DNA from: DAHUXD01 sp963805495
Lineage (GTDB): Bacteria > Acidobacteriota > Thermoanaerobaculia > UBA5066 > Gp7-AA6
Reading direction: 5' to 3'
Assembly (NCBI GenBank): GCA_963805495.1
Contig: CAWDUQ010000004.1
Location: 62,001-126,000, forward strand
DNA length: 64,000 bases
Shown here: piece by piece, positions 1-8,696 of the stretch
Layout: each line of letters opens with the position of its first letter
Position numbering within the stretch: position 1 is the first letter of the stretch
Program-made: the position numbers and the translations under genes
The notes under the pieces: model-generated
Database searches by the model: none
What the model saw: only the letters and a program-made list of their open reading frames with translations
Told to the model about the DNA's origin: nothing

Positions 1-522
1 CGCGCCGGCCGATGGGTCCGGCGCGAGGCCGGCCAGCATCTCCAGCACGATCCCCTCGATCGTCAGAGACGAGGCCGGCGCACCCGAGCGGTACTCGCGG
101 TAGAGGCGCACCGCGAGCGACGCGCTGCGGCCGCCGCAGAGCCGGGGCTCGATCGCGGCGCCGGGAGAGCACTCCGTCAGGCGCCGGACCCAGGACGGAT
201 CGACCTCGACCAGGAGAAACCGCGTCCCGTCGTCGACGATCCGGTCGGTGTGCCGCGTGGCTTCCGGATGAAATCCGAGGTCGAGCGGCCGGTATTCGAG
301 CGGGCGGGACGGCAGGGCCTCGACGTACGTTCCGCGCAGGAGCAGGGCGAAGAACGCGCGGGTGTGCGTATGGGCCGCCCAACTCGTCGCGCTGACGTAA
401 TCCACTTCCGAGACCCTCAGGCCGGCGTGGGTGCGGGAGGAGCGAAGGCTCCCGCCGAAGTACGGCCCCGGCATCGGGGGGGTCTCGGGCCGGTCGGCCG
501 GCGTGCACGGATGGAAGCTCAT
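1..522 (-). CDS. AraC-family transcriptional regulator, N-terminal sensing part (3' end beyond window)
   Basis: Reading the minus strand from an ATG at 522 gives an uninterrupted frame of 174 codons running off the window start. The protein has the cupin-type sensor pattern of AraC regulators: a THTRAFFALLLRGTY stretch near residues 45-60, a LGFHPEATRHTD segment, then FLLVEVDPSWVRRL and the SLTIEGIVLEMLAGL linker helix that normally leads into the DNA-binding domain. The two helix-turn-helix motifs would lie outside the window, so DNA binding is inferred. It is divergent from the prolyl oligopeptidase gene, sharing a gap of about 120 bp, so it may control that gene. A GTG eleven codons upstream of the ATG is an alternative start; neither has a strong Shine-Dalgarno site. 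Confidence 0.75.
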   Translation of the reverse strand, partial: MSFHPCTPADRPETPPMPGPYFGGSLRSSRTHAGLRVSEVDYVSATSWAAHTHTRAFFALLLRGTYVEALPSRPLEYRPLDLGFHPEATRHTDRIVDDGTRFLLVEVDPSWVRRLTECSPGAAIEPRLCGGRSASLAVRLYREYRSGAPASSLTIEGIVLEMLAGLAPDPSAGA

Positions 523-645
523 CTCGAGGGTGATACGGATCGGTCCCACGGAGGTTGACACCGTACAAGACCTTTCGGGGAGCGGTCTCTATCGTTGTCC
601 CGCGAATGGCCGCCCTCCCGTACGGGCGGCGGCCGGGGAGGTCGG

Positions 646-2946
646 ATGGCCGCGTTTCTCTGGATCGCCTGGGCGCCTTCGCTGCTGCTCCGGATTTGGG
701 TCGGGGCGGGGGCACCTTCGCCCGACGCGCTGACCTATCCGCCCGCGCGGCGGGACACCGCCGTCGAGAACCTTCACGGCGTCGCGGTCCCGGACCCCTA
801 CCGGTGGCTGGAGGACTCGAAGTCCGGCGAAACCGCGGCGTGGATCCGCGCCGAGGATGCGCTCCTGAAGAGTTACCTGGCGCCGGTCGAGGGCCGGGAG
901 GCGATGCGCCGGCGGATCCTCGAGCTTTCCGGAGGCGAGCGGTTCCTGGCGCCGGTGAAGGCCGGGCGAATGTACTTTCTGGTGAAGATCACGTCGACCG
1001 GGACGCCGACCGGCCTCTGGGTGCAAGAGGGACCGTCCGGCGCCCCGCGGCTCCTGCTCGATCCGCGATCGCGCTTCCCGGGCGCGGATGCCGCATTGAG
1101 CGGCATCGCGCCGAGCCCCGACGGCCGCTTCGTGGCCTACACGGTTTCCGAGGGCCAGTCGCGCTGGCTTCGGATCGGAGTCCTCGACGCGACGAGCGGC
1201 GCCGACCGCCCGACGCCGGCTCTCGAGACCCACACCATTTCGGGCGGCCTCGCCTGGGAGCGCGACGGCCGGGGGTTCTACTTCACCCGCTACGAGAGGC
1301 CCCCGGGAATCGGCGACGAAAAGGCGACGCCGGTTCGTCCAACGGTGCGCTTCTTCGGCCTCGCCGACGGGAAAGAGAGACTCGTGTACGAGCCCCCTCC
1401 GGAGCCCGGTCTTCTCGTCGGCTACACGGTCAGCGACGACGGCCGCCATCTCGTTCTGACGCTCCGGGAGGGCAGCAGCAACCGGAACCGGGTCCTCGTC
1501 CGGGAGACCGGCCTGTCCGCTCGACCCGCCGCGCCGCTGATGGCCGTGGCCGACGCGAACTACACGTTCCTCGGCTCCGAAGGCACGCGCTTCTGGTTCT
1601 TCACGGACCGCGGCGCGCCGCGCGGCCGCGTCGTCGCCGTCGACTCGACACGTCCGGACCCGAAGCACTGGAAGGAGGTCGTCGCGGAAAGGGACGAGCC
1701 CATCGCCGCCAACAGCGCCGTTGGCGGGAACGCGCTCGGCATGTTCGGCAACCGGTTCGTGCTGATGTACCTGAAGGACGGGCGCGCGCTGCTCCGCGTC
1801 TTCGATCGCGAGGGGCGGCTGGAGTTCGAGCCGGACCTCGCGACGGGCGGCCTCGTCTGGGGAGGCTTTTCGGGCAGCCAGCGGGATCCCGAGGTCTTCT
1901 ACCGGTTCCTCAGCCTCACCGAGGTCAGCACGGTCTATCGACTCGACCTCGCGAGCAAGCGAAGCTCCGTCTTCCTCGACGGTCCGGCCCCCTTCGACCG
2001 AAACGCGATCACGGTCGAGCAGGTCTTCTACCGCAGCAAGGACGGGACACGCGTGCCGATGTTCGTGGCGTACCGCAAAGGACTCGTGCGGGACGGCCGC
2101 CGCCCGGCCTTCATGTACGGCTACGGCGCCTTCGGCTGGGTTTCCTTCCTGTGGCATCAACCCTTCGTCCTGAACTGGCTGGAGCTCGGCGGCGTTTACG
2201 CGCAGCCGTCCCTGCGTGGCGGCGGCGAGTACGGTGAGCCCTGGCACGAAGCCGGCGCGAAACGGAAGAAGCAGAACGTCATCGACGACTACGTGGCGGC
2301 GGCCGAGTGGCTCGTCGCCCACGGCTACACGTCGGCCACGCGGCTCGTCGCCAACGGCGGAAGCGCCAGCGGAGGGCTGGCGGCGGCGGCGATCATCCAG
2401 CGGCCGGACCTCTTCGGGGCCGCCGTCATCGACCGGCCCGTCCTCGACCTCGTGCGCTTCGATCTCTTCAGCCAGGCGTCGTACTGGCTGCCGGAGTTCG
2501 GCTCGCCGCGCGACGCGGACGACTTCCGGGCCCTCTACGCCTGGTCGCCGTACCACAACCTGAAGGCGGGGACCTGCTACCCGCCGACGCTGGTGATGTC
2601 GGGAGCGCTCGACCAGGTTGCGGTCCCGCTGCACGCCTACAAGTTCACCGCGGCCATGCAGGCGGCACAGGGCTGCCCGAATCCGGTCCTTCTGAAGGTG
2701 ATGTGGGGCGCCGGCCACAACTTCGGCGCGACGCCCGAGCAGAGCGCCGAGTCCTGGGCGGATCAGACGGCCTTCCTCTGGAGGGCGCTCGGGCTCGACA
2801 GGGACACCGGGCACCGCCGGACGACCGTTTCGCCGCCCCTGTCCTCGACACGGCCGGCGCCGAAAGCCCGCGGCGGATCGGGCATGGGCCGTTTCAGCTT
2901 ACTCCGGTTGGGTGTAGCGTTTGCCCATGGCCCGAGGCTGGGGTAA
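646..2946 (+). CDS. Prolyl oligopeptidase family serine peptidase (S9A), exported
   Basis: A 766-aa protein starting at an ATG preceded by GGGGAGG; an in-frame upstream ATG at 595 is less likely. Residues 1-24 form a hydrophobic signal-like segment. The PYRWLED motif near residue 50 is typical of the S9A N-terminal propeller, and the C-terminal half is an alpha/beta hydrolase. The likely triad is Ser573 (or Ser575) in an NGGSASGG elbow, Asp656 in GALDQVAVP and His691 in GAGHNFGA. The elbow has one residue more than the usual GGSNGG/GGSAGG. Family members cleave proline-containing or other short peptides. The last ~48 residues after WRALGL are an unusual low-complexity tail that overlaps the next gene. 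Family assignment is firm; substrate is unknown. Confidence 0.93.
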   Translation: MAAFLWIAWAPSLLLRIWVGAGAPSPDALTYPPARRDTAVENLHGVAVPDPYRWLEDSKSGETAAWIRAEDALLKSYLAPVEGREAMRRRILELSGGERFLAPVKAGRMYFLVKITSTGTPTGLWVQEGPSGAPRLLLDPRSRFPGADAALSGIAPSPDGRFVAYTVSEGQSRWLRIGVLDATSGADRPTPALETHTISGGLAWERDGRGFYFTRYERPPGIGDEKATPVRPTVRFFGLADGKERLVYEPPPEPGLLVGYTVSDDGRHLVLTLREGSSNRNRVLVRETGLSARPAAPLMAVADANYTFLGSEGTRFWFFTDRGAPRGRVVAVDSTRPDPKHWKEVVAERDEPIAANSAVGGNALGMFGNRFVLMYLKDGRALLRVFDREGRLEFEPDLATGGLVWGGFSGSQRDPEVFYRFLSLTEVSTVYRLDLASKRSSVFLDGPAPFDRNAITVEQVFYRSKDGTRVPMFVAYRKGLVRDGRRPAFMYGYGAFGWVSFLWHQPFVLNWLELGGVYAQPSLRGGGEYGEPWHEAGAKRKKQNVIDDYVAAAEWLVAHGYTSATRLVANGGSASGGLAAAAIIQRPDLFGAAVIDRPVLDLVRFDLFSQASYWLPEFGSPRDADDFRALYAWSPYHNLKAGTCYPPTLVMSGALDQVAVPLHAYKFTAAMQAAQGCPNPVLLKVMWGAGHNFGATPEQSAESWADQTAFLWRALGLDRDTGHRRTTVSPPLSSTRPAPKARGGSGMGRFSLLRLGVAFAHGPRLG

Positions 2947-3184
2947 GAGTGAAGAGGACATGGAGGCCGAAAAAGAGCACGCCCGCGAAGCGGCCCGGGA
3001 CGCCGCCGCGCGGCCGTCGCGCGAAGCGGCCGAACGGCTGGCCCGCCGGCGCTCGCTCGAGCTTTCGCTGGCGCGGATCGAGGACCTGCTCGGGAAGACC
3101 GGGAACCCCGACCGCCGCAGCGCGCTCGAAACGGCGCGGGCGGAGCTGACCGAGCGGCTCGCGCAGACGCCCGCCCCGCGATGA
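2927..3184 (+). CDS. Small charged helical protein of unknown function
   Basis: An 85-aa protein from ATG 2927 (a TTG two codons upstream is possible), very rich in Ala, Arg and Glu. It is predicted to be almost wholly alpha-helical, with alternating charges in residues 10-50 and an SLARIEDLLGK segment after that. No signal peptide, membrane segment or known motif is visible. It overlaps the tail of the peptidase gene by 20 bp, and its stop overlaps the exonuclease III start by 4 nt (ATGA). This suggests coupled translation with the repair enzyme. I do not recognise the family. A real gene is supported by the overlap and by a coding pattern matching its neighbours, not by homology. Confidence 0.6.
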   Translation: MARGWGKSEEDMEAEKEHAREAARDAAARPSREAAERLARRRSLELSLARIEDLLGKTGNPDRRSALETARAELTERLAQTPAPR

Positions 3185-3933
3185 GGGTCGCGACCTGGAA
3201 CGTCAACGGGATCCGCGCCCGTCAGGAGCAGGTGCGTGACTGGCTCGCGAGCGACCGACCCGACGTCGTCTGCCTCCAGGAGATCAAGGCCAAGCCCGAG
3301 CAGGTCCCGGAGCTGCTCTTCGAGTCGGCGGGCTACTGGTGCTACTGGCACGGGGCCGGCGGCTATTCCGGGGTCGCCCTGCACCTGTCCCGGGCGCTCT
3401 GCCCCGAGCGCCCGGTCTTCGCCCATCCCGCCTTCGACCACGAGACAAGGATCGTCACGGCGGAGGTAGGCCCTCGGCTCATCGCGTCGGTCTACGTGCC
3501 CAACGGCGGGAAGGACTACGCGGCGAAGCTGCGCTTCCTCGAGGCGCTCGTGAAGTGGGCGGGCGCCGTGCGCGACAGCGGGCGGGAGCTCCTTCTCTGC
3601 GGAGACCTGAACGTCGCGCTGACCGACCGCGACGTGCATCCCAGGGAGCTGAAGGCGGGGGCCGTCGGCCAGCGCGAGGACGAGAGGGCCCTGATGCGGC
3701 AGCTCATCGGACAGGGGCTCGTCGACGTCGGGCGTGCCCTCGATCCCGACAACGACGCACTGTTCACCTGGTGGGCGCCCTGGCGCAACCTGCGGCAGCG
3801 CAACATCGGTTGGCGGATCGACTACATTCTGGCGAGCGAGGCCCTGGCGAAGGGCGCCCGGGACGGGGTCGTCCGGCGGGAAGTCGGGACGAGCGACCAC
3901 GCGCCGGTTCTGGCGACCCTCGATCCCCTGTAG
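3181..3933 (+). CDS. xthA: Exodeoxyribonuclease III / AP endonuclease
   Basis: A 250-aa protein of the endonuclease/exonuclease/phosphatase superfamily, normal length for ExoIII. All the expected motifs are present: TWNVNGIRAR at the N-terminus, LQEIK with metal-binding Glu34, GGYSGVAL, the GDLNVAL catalytic loop, WRIDYILAS, and the C-terminal GTSDHAPV with the catalytic Asp-His pair. It would cleave DNA 5' of abasic sites and degrade duplex DNA from 3' ends in base-excision repair, in the cytoplasm with Mg2+. The ATG overlaps the stop of the preceding small gene by 4 nt. There is no separate promoter, so it probably depends on upstream transcription. Confidence 0.95.
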   Translation: MRVATWNVNGIRARQEQVRDWLASDRPDVVCLQEIKAKPEQVPELLFESAGYWCYWHGAGGYSGVALHLSRALCPERPVFAHPAFDHETRIVTAEVGPRLIASVYVPNGGKDYAAKLRFLEALVKWAGAVRDSGRELLLCGDLNVALTDRDVHPRELKAGAVGQREDERALMRQLIGQGLVDVGRALDPDNDALFTWWAPWRNLRQRNIGWRIDYILASEALAKGARDGVVRREVGTSDHAPVLATLDPL

Positions 3934-3979
3934 AATTCGCGCCGATCGCCCATCGCCGCCGATCGAAGGAGGTTGTCTC

Positions 3980-5818
3980 GTGCTCAATCGTCGCCTGCTC
4001 GTGCCCCTGGTTGCCGGAGCGGTCCTCGCCGGCTCCGCGATCGCCCTCGCGCCCCCTCCGGACGACCGCACGGCGGAGGTCGAGAACGGGCTGCGGCCGC
4101 CGGTCCTCATCGAGGGCGACAAGACGTGGTCGATCGCCGACCGCATGCGCTTCTACCACGTCGAGGGAGTCAGCATCGCCGTCATCCGGGACTCGAAGAT
4201 CGAGTGGGCCAAGGGTTACGGCATGGCCGACGCCGAGGCCAGGCAGGAGGTGACGACCTCGACGCTTTTCCAGGCCGGCTCGATCAGCAAGCCGGTCGCC
4301 GCGATGGGCGCGCTCGTCCTGGTCGAAGACGGGAAGCTCAAGCTCGACGGGGACATCAATCAGTTCCTCAAGTCCTGGAAGGTGCCCGCCAACGCCCACA
4401 CGGGAAAAGCTCCCGTGACGCTGGAGCGACTGCTCTCGCACACCGCGGGACTGACCATCCACGGATTTCCGGGGTACGCGGCGGGGGACGCGGTGCCGAC
4501 GGTGCCCCAGGTCCTCGACGGCGCGGCGCCCGCGAACACGGCCGCGGTCCGGGTCGACCTCGATCCCGGCACCCGGTACCGCTACTCGGGCGGCGGCTAC
4601 ACGATCGCGCAGCTCGCGATGACGGACGTGACGGGCCAGCCGTTTCCGGCTCTGATGCAGAAGCTCGTGCTCGGCCCCCTCGGAATGAAAGCGAGCACGT
4701 ACGACCAGCCGCTTCCGGCGGCGCGCGTGGCGGAGGCCGCTGCGGGCTATGACGCCGACGGCAAGCCCGTCCCGGGCAAGCGCCACGTCTATCCCGAGAT
4801 GGCGGCGGCCGGGCTCTGGACGGACCCGTCGGACCTGGCCCGCTTTGCCATCGGCCTGCAGAAGATGGTCGCGGGCGGCAAGGGCCCGCTCGGGAAGGCG
4901 ATGGCGCAGAACATGCTCACGCCGCGCCTCGACGGCTACGGCCTCGGACTCGCCGTCGAGGAGAAGGGCCGCGCGCAGTACTTTTCGCACAACGGTGCCG
5001 ACGCCGGGTTCCAGGCCCTCCTGTACGCGAGCTCGAACCGCGGCTACGGTGCGGTCGTGATGACCAACTCAGACGCCGGGATGAAGATCATGCCGGAGAT
5101 CCTGCGCGCGATCGCGGCCGCCTACTTCTGGGACGGGTTCCAGGTCGCGCCGATCACGCCGGTGAAACTGTCGGCCGAGGAGCTGGCGCGTTTCGCCGGG
5201 CGGTACCGCGTCGACTCCGACGACGTGCTCGTCGTCACGCCGGCCGGCGGCGGGTTCGAAGTGACGGGACCGTTCATCGGAAAGTTCGAGCTCGTTCCCG
5301 TGTCGAGAGAATCGTTCGTCCGGCGCGATTCCGAGACCCGGTACACGTTCGGCCGGCGGGAAGACGGCGGGGCGCAGCTGCTGATCGCGGAGGAGTCGAC
5401 GACGCGTACGGCGCCCCGGGTCGACCCGAACTCGCGGGTTCCGGCCGAGGACCTCGAGGCCGGCCGCGTCGACGAGGCGGTCGCGGCGTACAAGAAGCTG
5501 CAGGCCGCCAACCCCGCGGACCCGGCTTTGGCCGAGACGCGGATCAACGAGCGCGGCTACGAGCTCCTCCGGAAGAAGGACTTTGCGAAGGCGATCGCGC
5601 TCTTCCAGCTGAACACGGAGCTCTATCCCGCGTCCGCCAATACCTACGACAGTCTCGCCGAGGCGCTCGAGGCGAGCGGCGACAGGGCCGGCGCCGTCGC
5701 GATGTATCGCAAGTGCGTCGAAACTGCTTCGGCCCCGGGTGCGGAGGCCGCGCCGCAGAACGCTGAGGCGCGGACCCACGCGGAGGCCCGGTTGAAGGAA
5801 CTTTCCCCGGCGCCCTGA
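3980..5818 (+). CDS. Exported beta-lactamase-fold serine hydrolase with C-terminal TPRs
   Basis: The GTG start is chosen because AAGGAGG lies 7 nt upstream and a clean signal peptide follows (RRLLVPLVAGAVLAGSAIALA). The 612-aa product has the class C beta-lactamase/DD-peptidase fold: SxxK at Ser101-Ile-Ser-Lys104, the Tyr-Ser-Gly motif at Tyr202, and His337-Asn-Gly in place of KTG. A domain similar to those trailing such esterases follows (about 390-480), and residues 490-600 form two or three TPR-like helical hairpins. Members act as esterases, D-aminopeptidases or peptidoglycan-related hydrolases in the periplasm; substrate cannot be read from sequence. The fusion to TPRs suggests a protein partner. 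The next gene follows after 21 bp. Confidence 0.9.
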   Translation: MLNRRLLVPLVAGAVLAGSAIALAPPPDDRTAEVENGLRPPVLIEGDKTWSIADRMRFYHVEGVSIAVIRDSKIEWAKGYGMADAEARQEVTTSTLFQAGSISKPVAAMGALVLVEDGKLKLDGDINQFLKSWKVPANAHTGKAPVTLERLLSHTAGLTIHGFPGYAAGDAVPTVPQVLDGAAPANTAAVRVDLDPGTRYRYSGGGYTIAQLAMTDVTGQPFPALMQKLVLGPLGMKASTYDQPLPAARVAEAAAGYDADGKPVPGKRHVYPEMAAAGLWTDPSDLARFAIGLQKMVAGGKGPLGKAMAQNMLTPRLDGYGLGLAVEEKGRAQYFSHNGADAGFQALLYASSNRGYGAVVMTNSDAGMKIMPEILRAIAAAYFWDGFQVAPITPVKLSAEELARFAGRYRVDSDDVLVVTPAGGGFEVTGPFIGKFELVPVSRESFVRRDSETRYTFGRREDGGAQLLIAEESTTRTAPRVDPNSRVPAEDLEAGRVDEAVAAYKKLQAANPADPALAETRINERGYELLRKKDFAKAIALFQLNTELYPASANTYDSLAEALEASGDRAGAVAMYRKCVETASAPGAEAAPQNAEARTHAEARLKELSPAP

Positions 5819-5839
5819 CGCCGAGCCCGGACACAGGAC

Positions 5840-7135
5840 ATGAAGCGCTTCGTTCTCGTTCCTGCCCTCGGACTGTGCGCCGCGGCGCTGCCGGCCGCGG
5901 AGCCGGCACCGACTCCGCCTCCCGTGCGCGTCGTCGTCAAGGCCGCGAGGCTGATCGACGGCCGGGGTGGCCCGCCGGTTTCGCCCGCCATGGTCGTGAT
6001 CGAAAACGACCGGATCGTGGCGGTCGGCCCGTCCGCCGCGATCCCGGCGGGCGCGCGGGTGATCGACCTCGGGGGGGCGACGCTGCTTCCGGGCCTGATC
6101 GAGATGCACGATCACCTGACCGGAAGCCCCGCCAACCACGGCTACCAGTCGCTCGGACACTCGGTGCCGCGGGAGGCGATCGACGGAGTCGCCAACGCGA
6201 ACCGGACGCTTCTCGCCGGGTTCACGACGGTGCGCAACGTCGGCGCCGGCGGGTTCGCGGACGTCGCGCTGCGTGACGCGATCGCCTCCGGAGAAATCCC
6301 CGGTCCGCGGCTCGTCGTCTCGGGGCCGGCGCTCGGGATCACGGGCGGCCACTGCGACAACAACCTGCTGCCGTTCGAGTACCACGTCAAGGAAACCGGG
6401 GTCGCCGACGGGCCGTGGGAGGCGCGGGCCAAAGTGCGCGAGGTCGTCAAGTACGGCGCGGACCTCATCAAGATCTGCGCGAGCGGGGGAGTGCTCTCGA
6501 AAGGCGACCAGCCCGGCACGCCCCAGTACACGCCGGAGGAGATGAAGGCCATCGCGGACGAGGCGCACCGCCTGGGTCGCAAGGTCGCGGCGCACGCGCA
6601 CGGGACCCAGTCGATCCAGGAGGCGATTCTCGCGGGCATCGATTCGATCGAGCACGCGAGCCTGATCGACGACGAGGGCATCCGCCTGGCGAAGGAACAC
6701 GGGACCTACCTCGTCATGGACATCTACAACGACGACTACATCCTCCAGGAAGGCTTGAAGGTCGGCATGCTGCCGGAGTCGATCGAAAAGGAAAAGACGA
6801 TCGGCCGGCTCCAGCGCGAGAACTTCCGCAAGGCCGTCGAGGCCGGAGCGAAAATGGCCTTCGGCACCGACGGCGGTGTCTATCCGCACGGGGACAACGC
6901 CCGGCAGTTCGCCTACATGGTCCGGTACGGGATGAGTCCGATGGAGGCGATCCAGGCCGCGACGATCAACGCCGCGGACCTGCTGGGGTGGAAGGACCGC
7001 GTCGGCTCGATCGAGCCGGGCAAGTTCGCGGACCTCGTCGCCGTCTCGGGCGATCCGCTCGCCGACATCCGCACGCTCGAAAAGGTCGGCTTCGTCATGA
7101 AGGGCGGGACGGTCTACAAGAACGAGCTCCGGTAG
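5840..7135 (+). CDS. Exported metal-dependent amidohydrolase (imidazolonepropionase/prolidase-like)
   Basis: A 431-aa protein with a signal peptide (residues 1-20). It has the amidohydrolase barrel: the HxH pair at His90/His92 in EMHDHLTG, a candidate carboxylated Lys in DLIKICASGG, metal His residues in AAHAHG and SIEHASL, and the catalytic Asp in FGTDGG. The composite beta domain (KAARLIDG at the start, GKFADLVAVSGDPL at the end) is typical of the family that includes Xaa-Pro and Xaa-Arg dipeptidases. It follows the serine hydrolase by 21 bp with AGGA upstream of the ATG, so the two are probably co-transcribed. A role in dipeptide or cyclic-amide scavenging is inference. Confidence 0.92.
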   Translation: MKRFVLVPALGLCAAALPAAEPAPTPPPVRVVVKAARLIDGRGGPPVSPAMVVIENDRIVAVGPSAAIPAGARVIDLGGATLLPGLIEMHDHLTGSPANHGYQSLGHSVPREAIDGVANANRTLLAGFTTVRNVGAGGFADVALRDAIASGEIPGPRLVVSGPALGITGGHCDNNLLPFEYHVKETGVADGPWEARAKVREVVKYGADLIKICASGGVLSKGDQPGTPQYTPEEMKAIADEAHRLGRKVAAHAHGTQSIQEAILAGIDSIEHASLIDDEGIRLAKEHGTYLVMDIYNDDYILQEGLKVGMLPESIEKEKTIGRLQRENFRKAVEAGAKMAFGTDGGVYPHGDNARQFAYMVRYGMSPMEAIQAATINAADLLGWKDRVGSIEPGKFADLVAVSGDPLADIRTLEKVGFVMKGGTVYKNELR

Positions 7136-7177
7136 GCCGACGGGCCCGGCGCCGGAGGGCCGGGCTAAGATCGGCGC

Positions 7178-8125
7178 ATGATCCCGCTCGACGACATTCG
7201 CGCGGCGGCCGGACGACTCCGGGGCAAAGTGCACCGGACGCCGCTCGTCGAGGCCGGGCTGATCGGCGATCGCGCCGGGGTGCGGCTCCGGTTGAAATGC
7301 GAGAGTTTCCAGAAGACCGGCTCGTTCAAGGCGCGCGGCGCGCTGAACAAGGTGCTGTCGCTTCCCGCGGAGGAGCGGGCCCGTGGCCTCATCACGGTCT
7401 CCGCCGGCAACCACGCGGCGGCGGTGGCGTGGGCCGCGCGGGTGGCCGGCGCGGCCGCCGTCGTCGTCATGCCGACGGCGGCCCCGAAGTCGAAAATCGA
7501 CGCGGTGCGCGGTTACGGCGCCGAAATCGTTCTCCACCCCGACCGGGCGACGCTGTTCGACCGCCTGCACGAAGAGCAGGCGGCGCGCGGCCTGACGTTC
7601 ATCCATCCGTTCGACGATCCGGTCGTGCTCGCCGGCGCCGGGACCGCGGGGCTCGAGATCGTGGAGGACGCGGGAGAGCTCGACGCGGTCGTCGTGCCGG
7701 TCGGCGGCGGGGGACTGCTCGGAGGCGTGGCGTCCGCGGTCCGGCAGCTCTCACCGGGCGTTCGCATCCTCGCCGTGGAACTCGCGGCGGGGCCGGGGCT
7801 CGCGCCGGCGCTCGCCGCCGGAAAGCCCGTGACCGTGACGCGACCCGAGACCCTCGCCGACGGGATGACACCGCCCTTCGTGGGAGCCCTGCCCCTCGGA
7901 ATCGCCGTCGAGGCGGTCGACGAGATCGTCGGCGTTACCGAGGAGGAGATCCGCGAGGGGATGCGGCTGCTGCTGACGCGCGCCAAGCTGTACGTCGAAG
8001 GCGCGGGGGCGGCGGCGGTCGGGGCGCTCGTCGCGCGTAAGGCCGGTCTTCCCGGAGGCGCCCGCGTGGTGGCCCTCGTTTCCGGCGGCAACGTCGACCT
8101 CGAGAAGATAGCGGCGCTCGCTTGA
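7178..8125 (+). CDS. Threonine/serine dehydratase, PLP-dependent (catabolic type)
   Basis: A 315-aa fold-type II PLP enzyme. The Schiff-base Lys51 lies in KTGSFKARGA, the substrate loop is SAGNHAAAVAW, and the phosphate-binding glycine loop is VGGGGLLGG. It lacks the C-terminal ACT-like regulatory domain of biosynthetic IlvA, so it resembles the short catabolic threonine/serine ammonia-lyases or serine racemases. The reaction would be deamination of L-Thr or L-Ser to 2-oxobutyrate or pyruvate. It starts 42 bp after the amidohydrolase gene. A second, distinct paralogue is at 38835-39809. The 3' side is followed by paired-hairpin repeat A and a convergent gene. Confidence 0.9.
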   Translation: MIPLDDIRAAAGRLRGKVHRTPLVEAGLIGDRAGVRLRLKCESFQKTGSFKARGALNKVLSLPAEERARGLITVSAGNHAAAVAWAARVAGAAAVVVMPTAAPKSKIDAVRGYGAEIVLHPDRATLFDRLHEEQAARGLTFIHPFDDPVVLAGAGTAGLEIVEDAGELDAVVVPVGGGGLLGGVASAVRQLSPGVRILAVELAAGPGLAPALAAGKPVTVTRPETLADGMTPPFVGALPLGIAVEAVDEIVGVTEEEIREGMRLLLTRAKLYVEGAGAAAVGALVARKAGLPGGARVVALVSGGNVDLEKIAALA

Positions 8126-8153
8126 GCAGAATGGATCAAGAGGGCCCTCGTAC

Positions 8154-8243
8154 GTAGGGGAGGGGCTTGTCCCCTCCCTCCTCAGCAGCCCTCGAGTTCG
8201 GCTGAAGTCGCCGAGGATGGGCGGCCACAAGGGCCGCCCCTAC
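8154..8243. repeat. Paired-hairpin (REP/BIME-like) repeat, copy A
   Basis: The element starts GTAGGGG and ends CCCCTAC, an outer inverted repeat. Each arm is itself a hairpin: an AGGGG-CTTGT-CCCCT-type stem on the left, and GGGCGGCC-ACAA-GGGCCGCCC on the right, separated by about 40 bp. The same right arm recurs almost exactly in copy C and a variant in copy B. This copy sits between two convergent genes and could also act as a bidirectional terminator. I recall similar GTAGGGGCG palindromes in unrelated bacterial genomes but cannot verify that here. Confidence 0.85.
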
Positions 8244-8274
8244 GACCGGGGCGCGAATCGATAAACCACGCGTT

Positions 8275-8643
8275 CTACGCCGCCTTCTCGTCGGGCTGGA
8301 GGACGCCGAACGTGTTGCCCTCGGTGTCGATGCAGTACGCGAGCCACCCGACACCCGGCACGGCCATCTTCGGCACCGCCGTCCGGCCGCCCTTCGCCTC
8401 GATCGTCTTCAGGGTCGCGTCGATCGACGCGACGCCGATCGTGTTGACGGTCGAGGTGCCGGGCGCCTGGCGGGGCATCATGCCTCCGTCGATGCCGCGC
8501 TCGCCCTCCGGCCCCGTGGTGATGAGCCAGTACGGCATCGGGCCGTCCCATTTCTGAAACTGCCAGCCGAAGACGTCGCGATAAAAGGCCGACGCGCGCT
8601 CCGGCTGATCCGCGGGGATCTCGAAGTGAACGGGTCGAGGCAT
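8275..8643 (-). CDS. VOC-family (glyoxalase/bleomycin-resistance-like) protein
   Basis: A 122-aa single-module protein starting at an ATG preceded by GGAGGAG. The pattern is that of the vicinal oxygen chelate fold: VHFEIPADQPERASAFYRDVFGW at the start (partial VOC signature with His6), a central GGMMPR segment, and a final CIDTEGNTFGVLQPD with the expected Glu/Asp-Gly-Asn turn. Such proteins bind a divalent metal, act on small molecules or serve as binding proteins in the cytoplasm; the substrate cannot be deduced. It stands alone on the minus strand between repeat A and the small membrane protein gene. Confidence 0.88.
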   Translation of the reverse strand: MPRPVHFEIPADQPERASAFYRDVFGWQFQKWDGPMPYWLITTGPEGERGIDGGMMPRQAPGTSTVNTIGVASIDATLKTIEAKGGRTAVPKMAVPGVGWLAYCIDTEGNTFGVLQPDEKAA

Positions 8644-8696
8644 GGCTCCTCCTGGTCGTCGTCGACGACGGTTGGGCTCGCGGGTCGAGCGGCCGC

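Noticed and set aside
555..560. Consensus TTGACA between the AraC-like gene and the peptidase
   Set aside because: No acceptable -10 element lies 16-18 bp downstream on the plus strand, so a promoter call is not supported.
589..2814. Long open frame on the minus strand opposite the prolyl oligopeptidase (and similar ones at 5069-7606, 28156-30900, 41880-45020)
   Set aside because: High-GC genomes leave stop-free frames opposite real genes. These have no recognisable domain and Arg/Pro/Ala-rich shadow composition, while the other strand encodes a complete enzyme.
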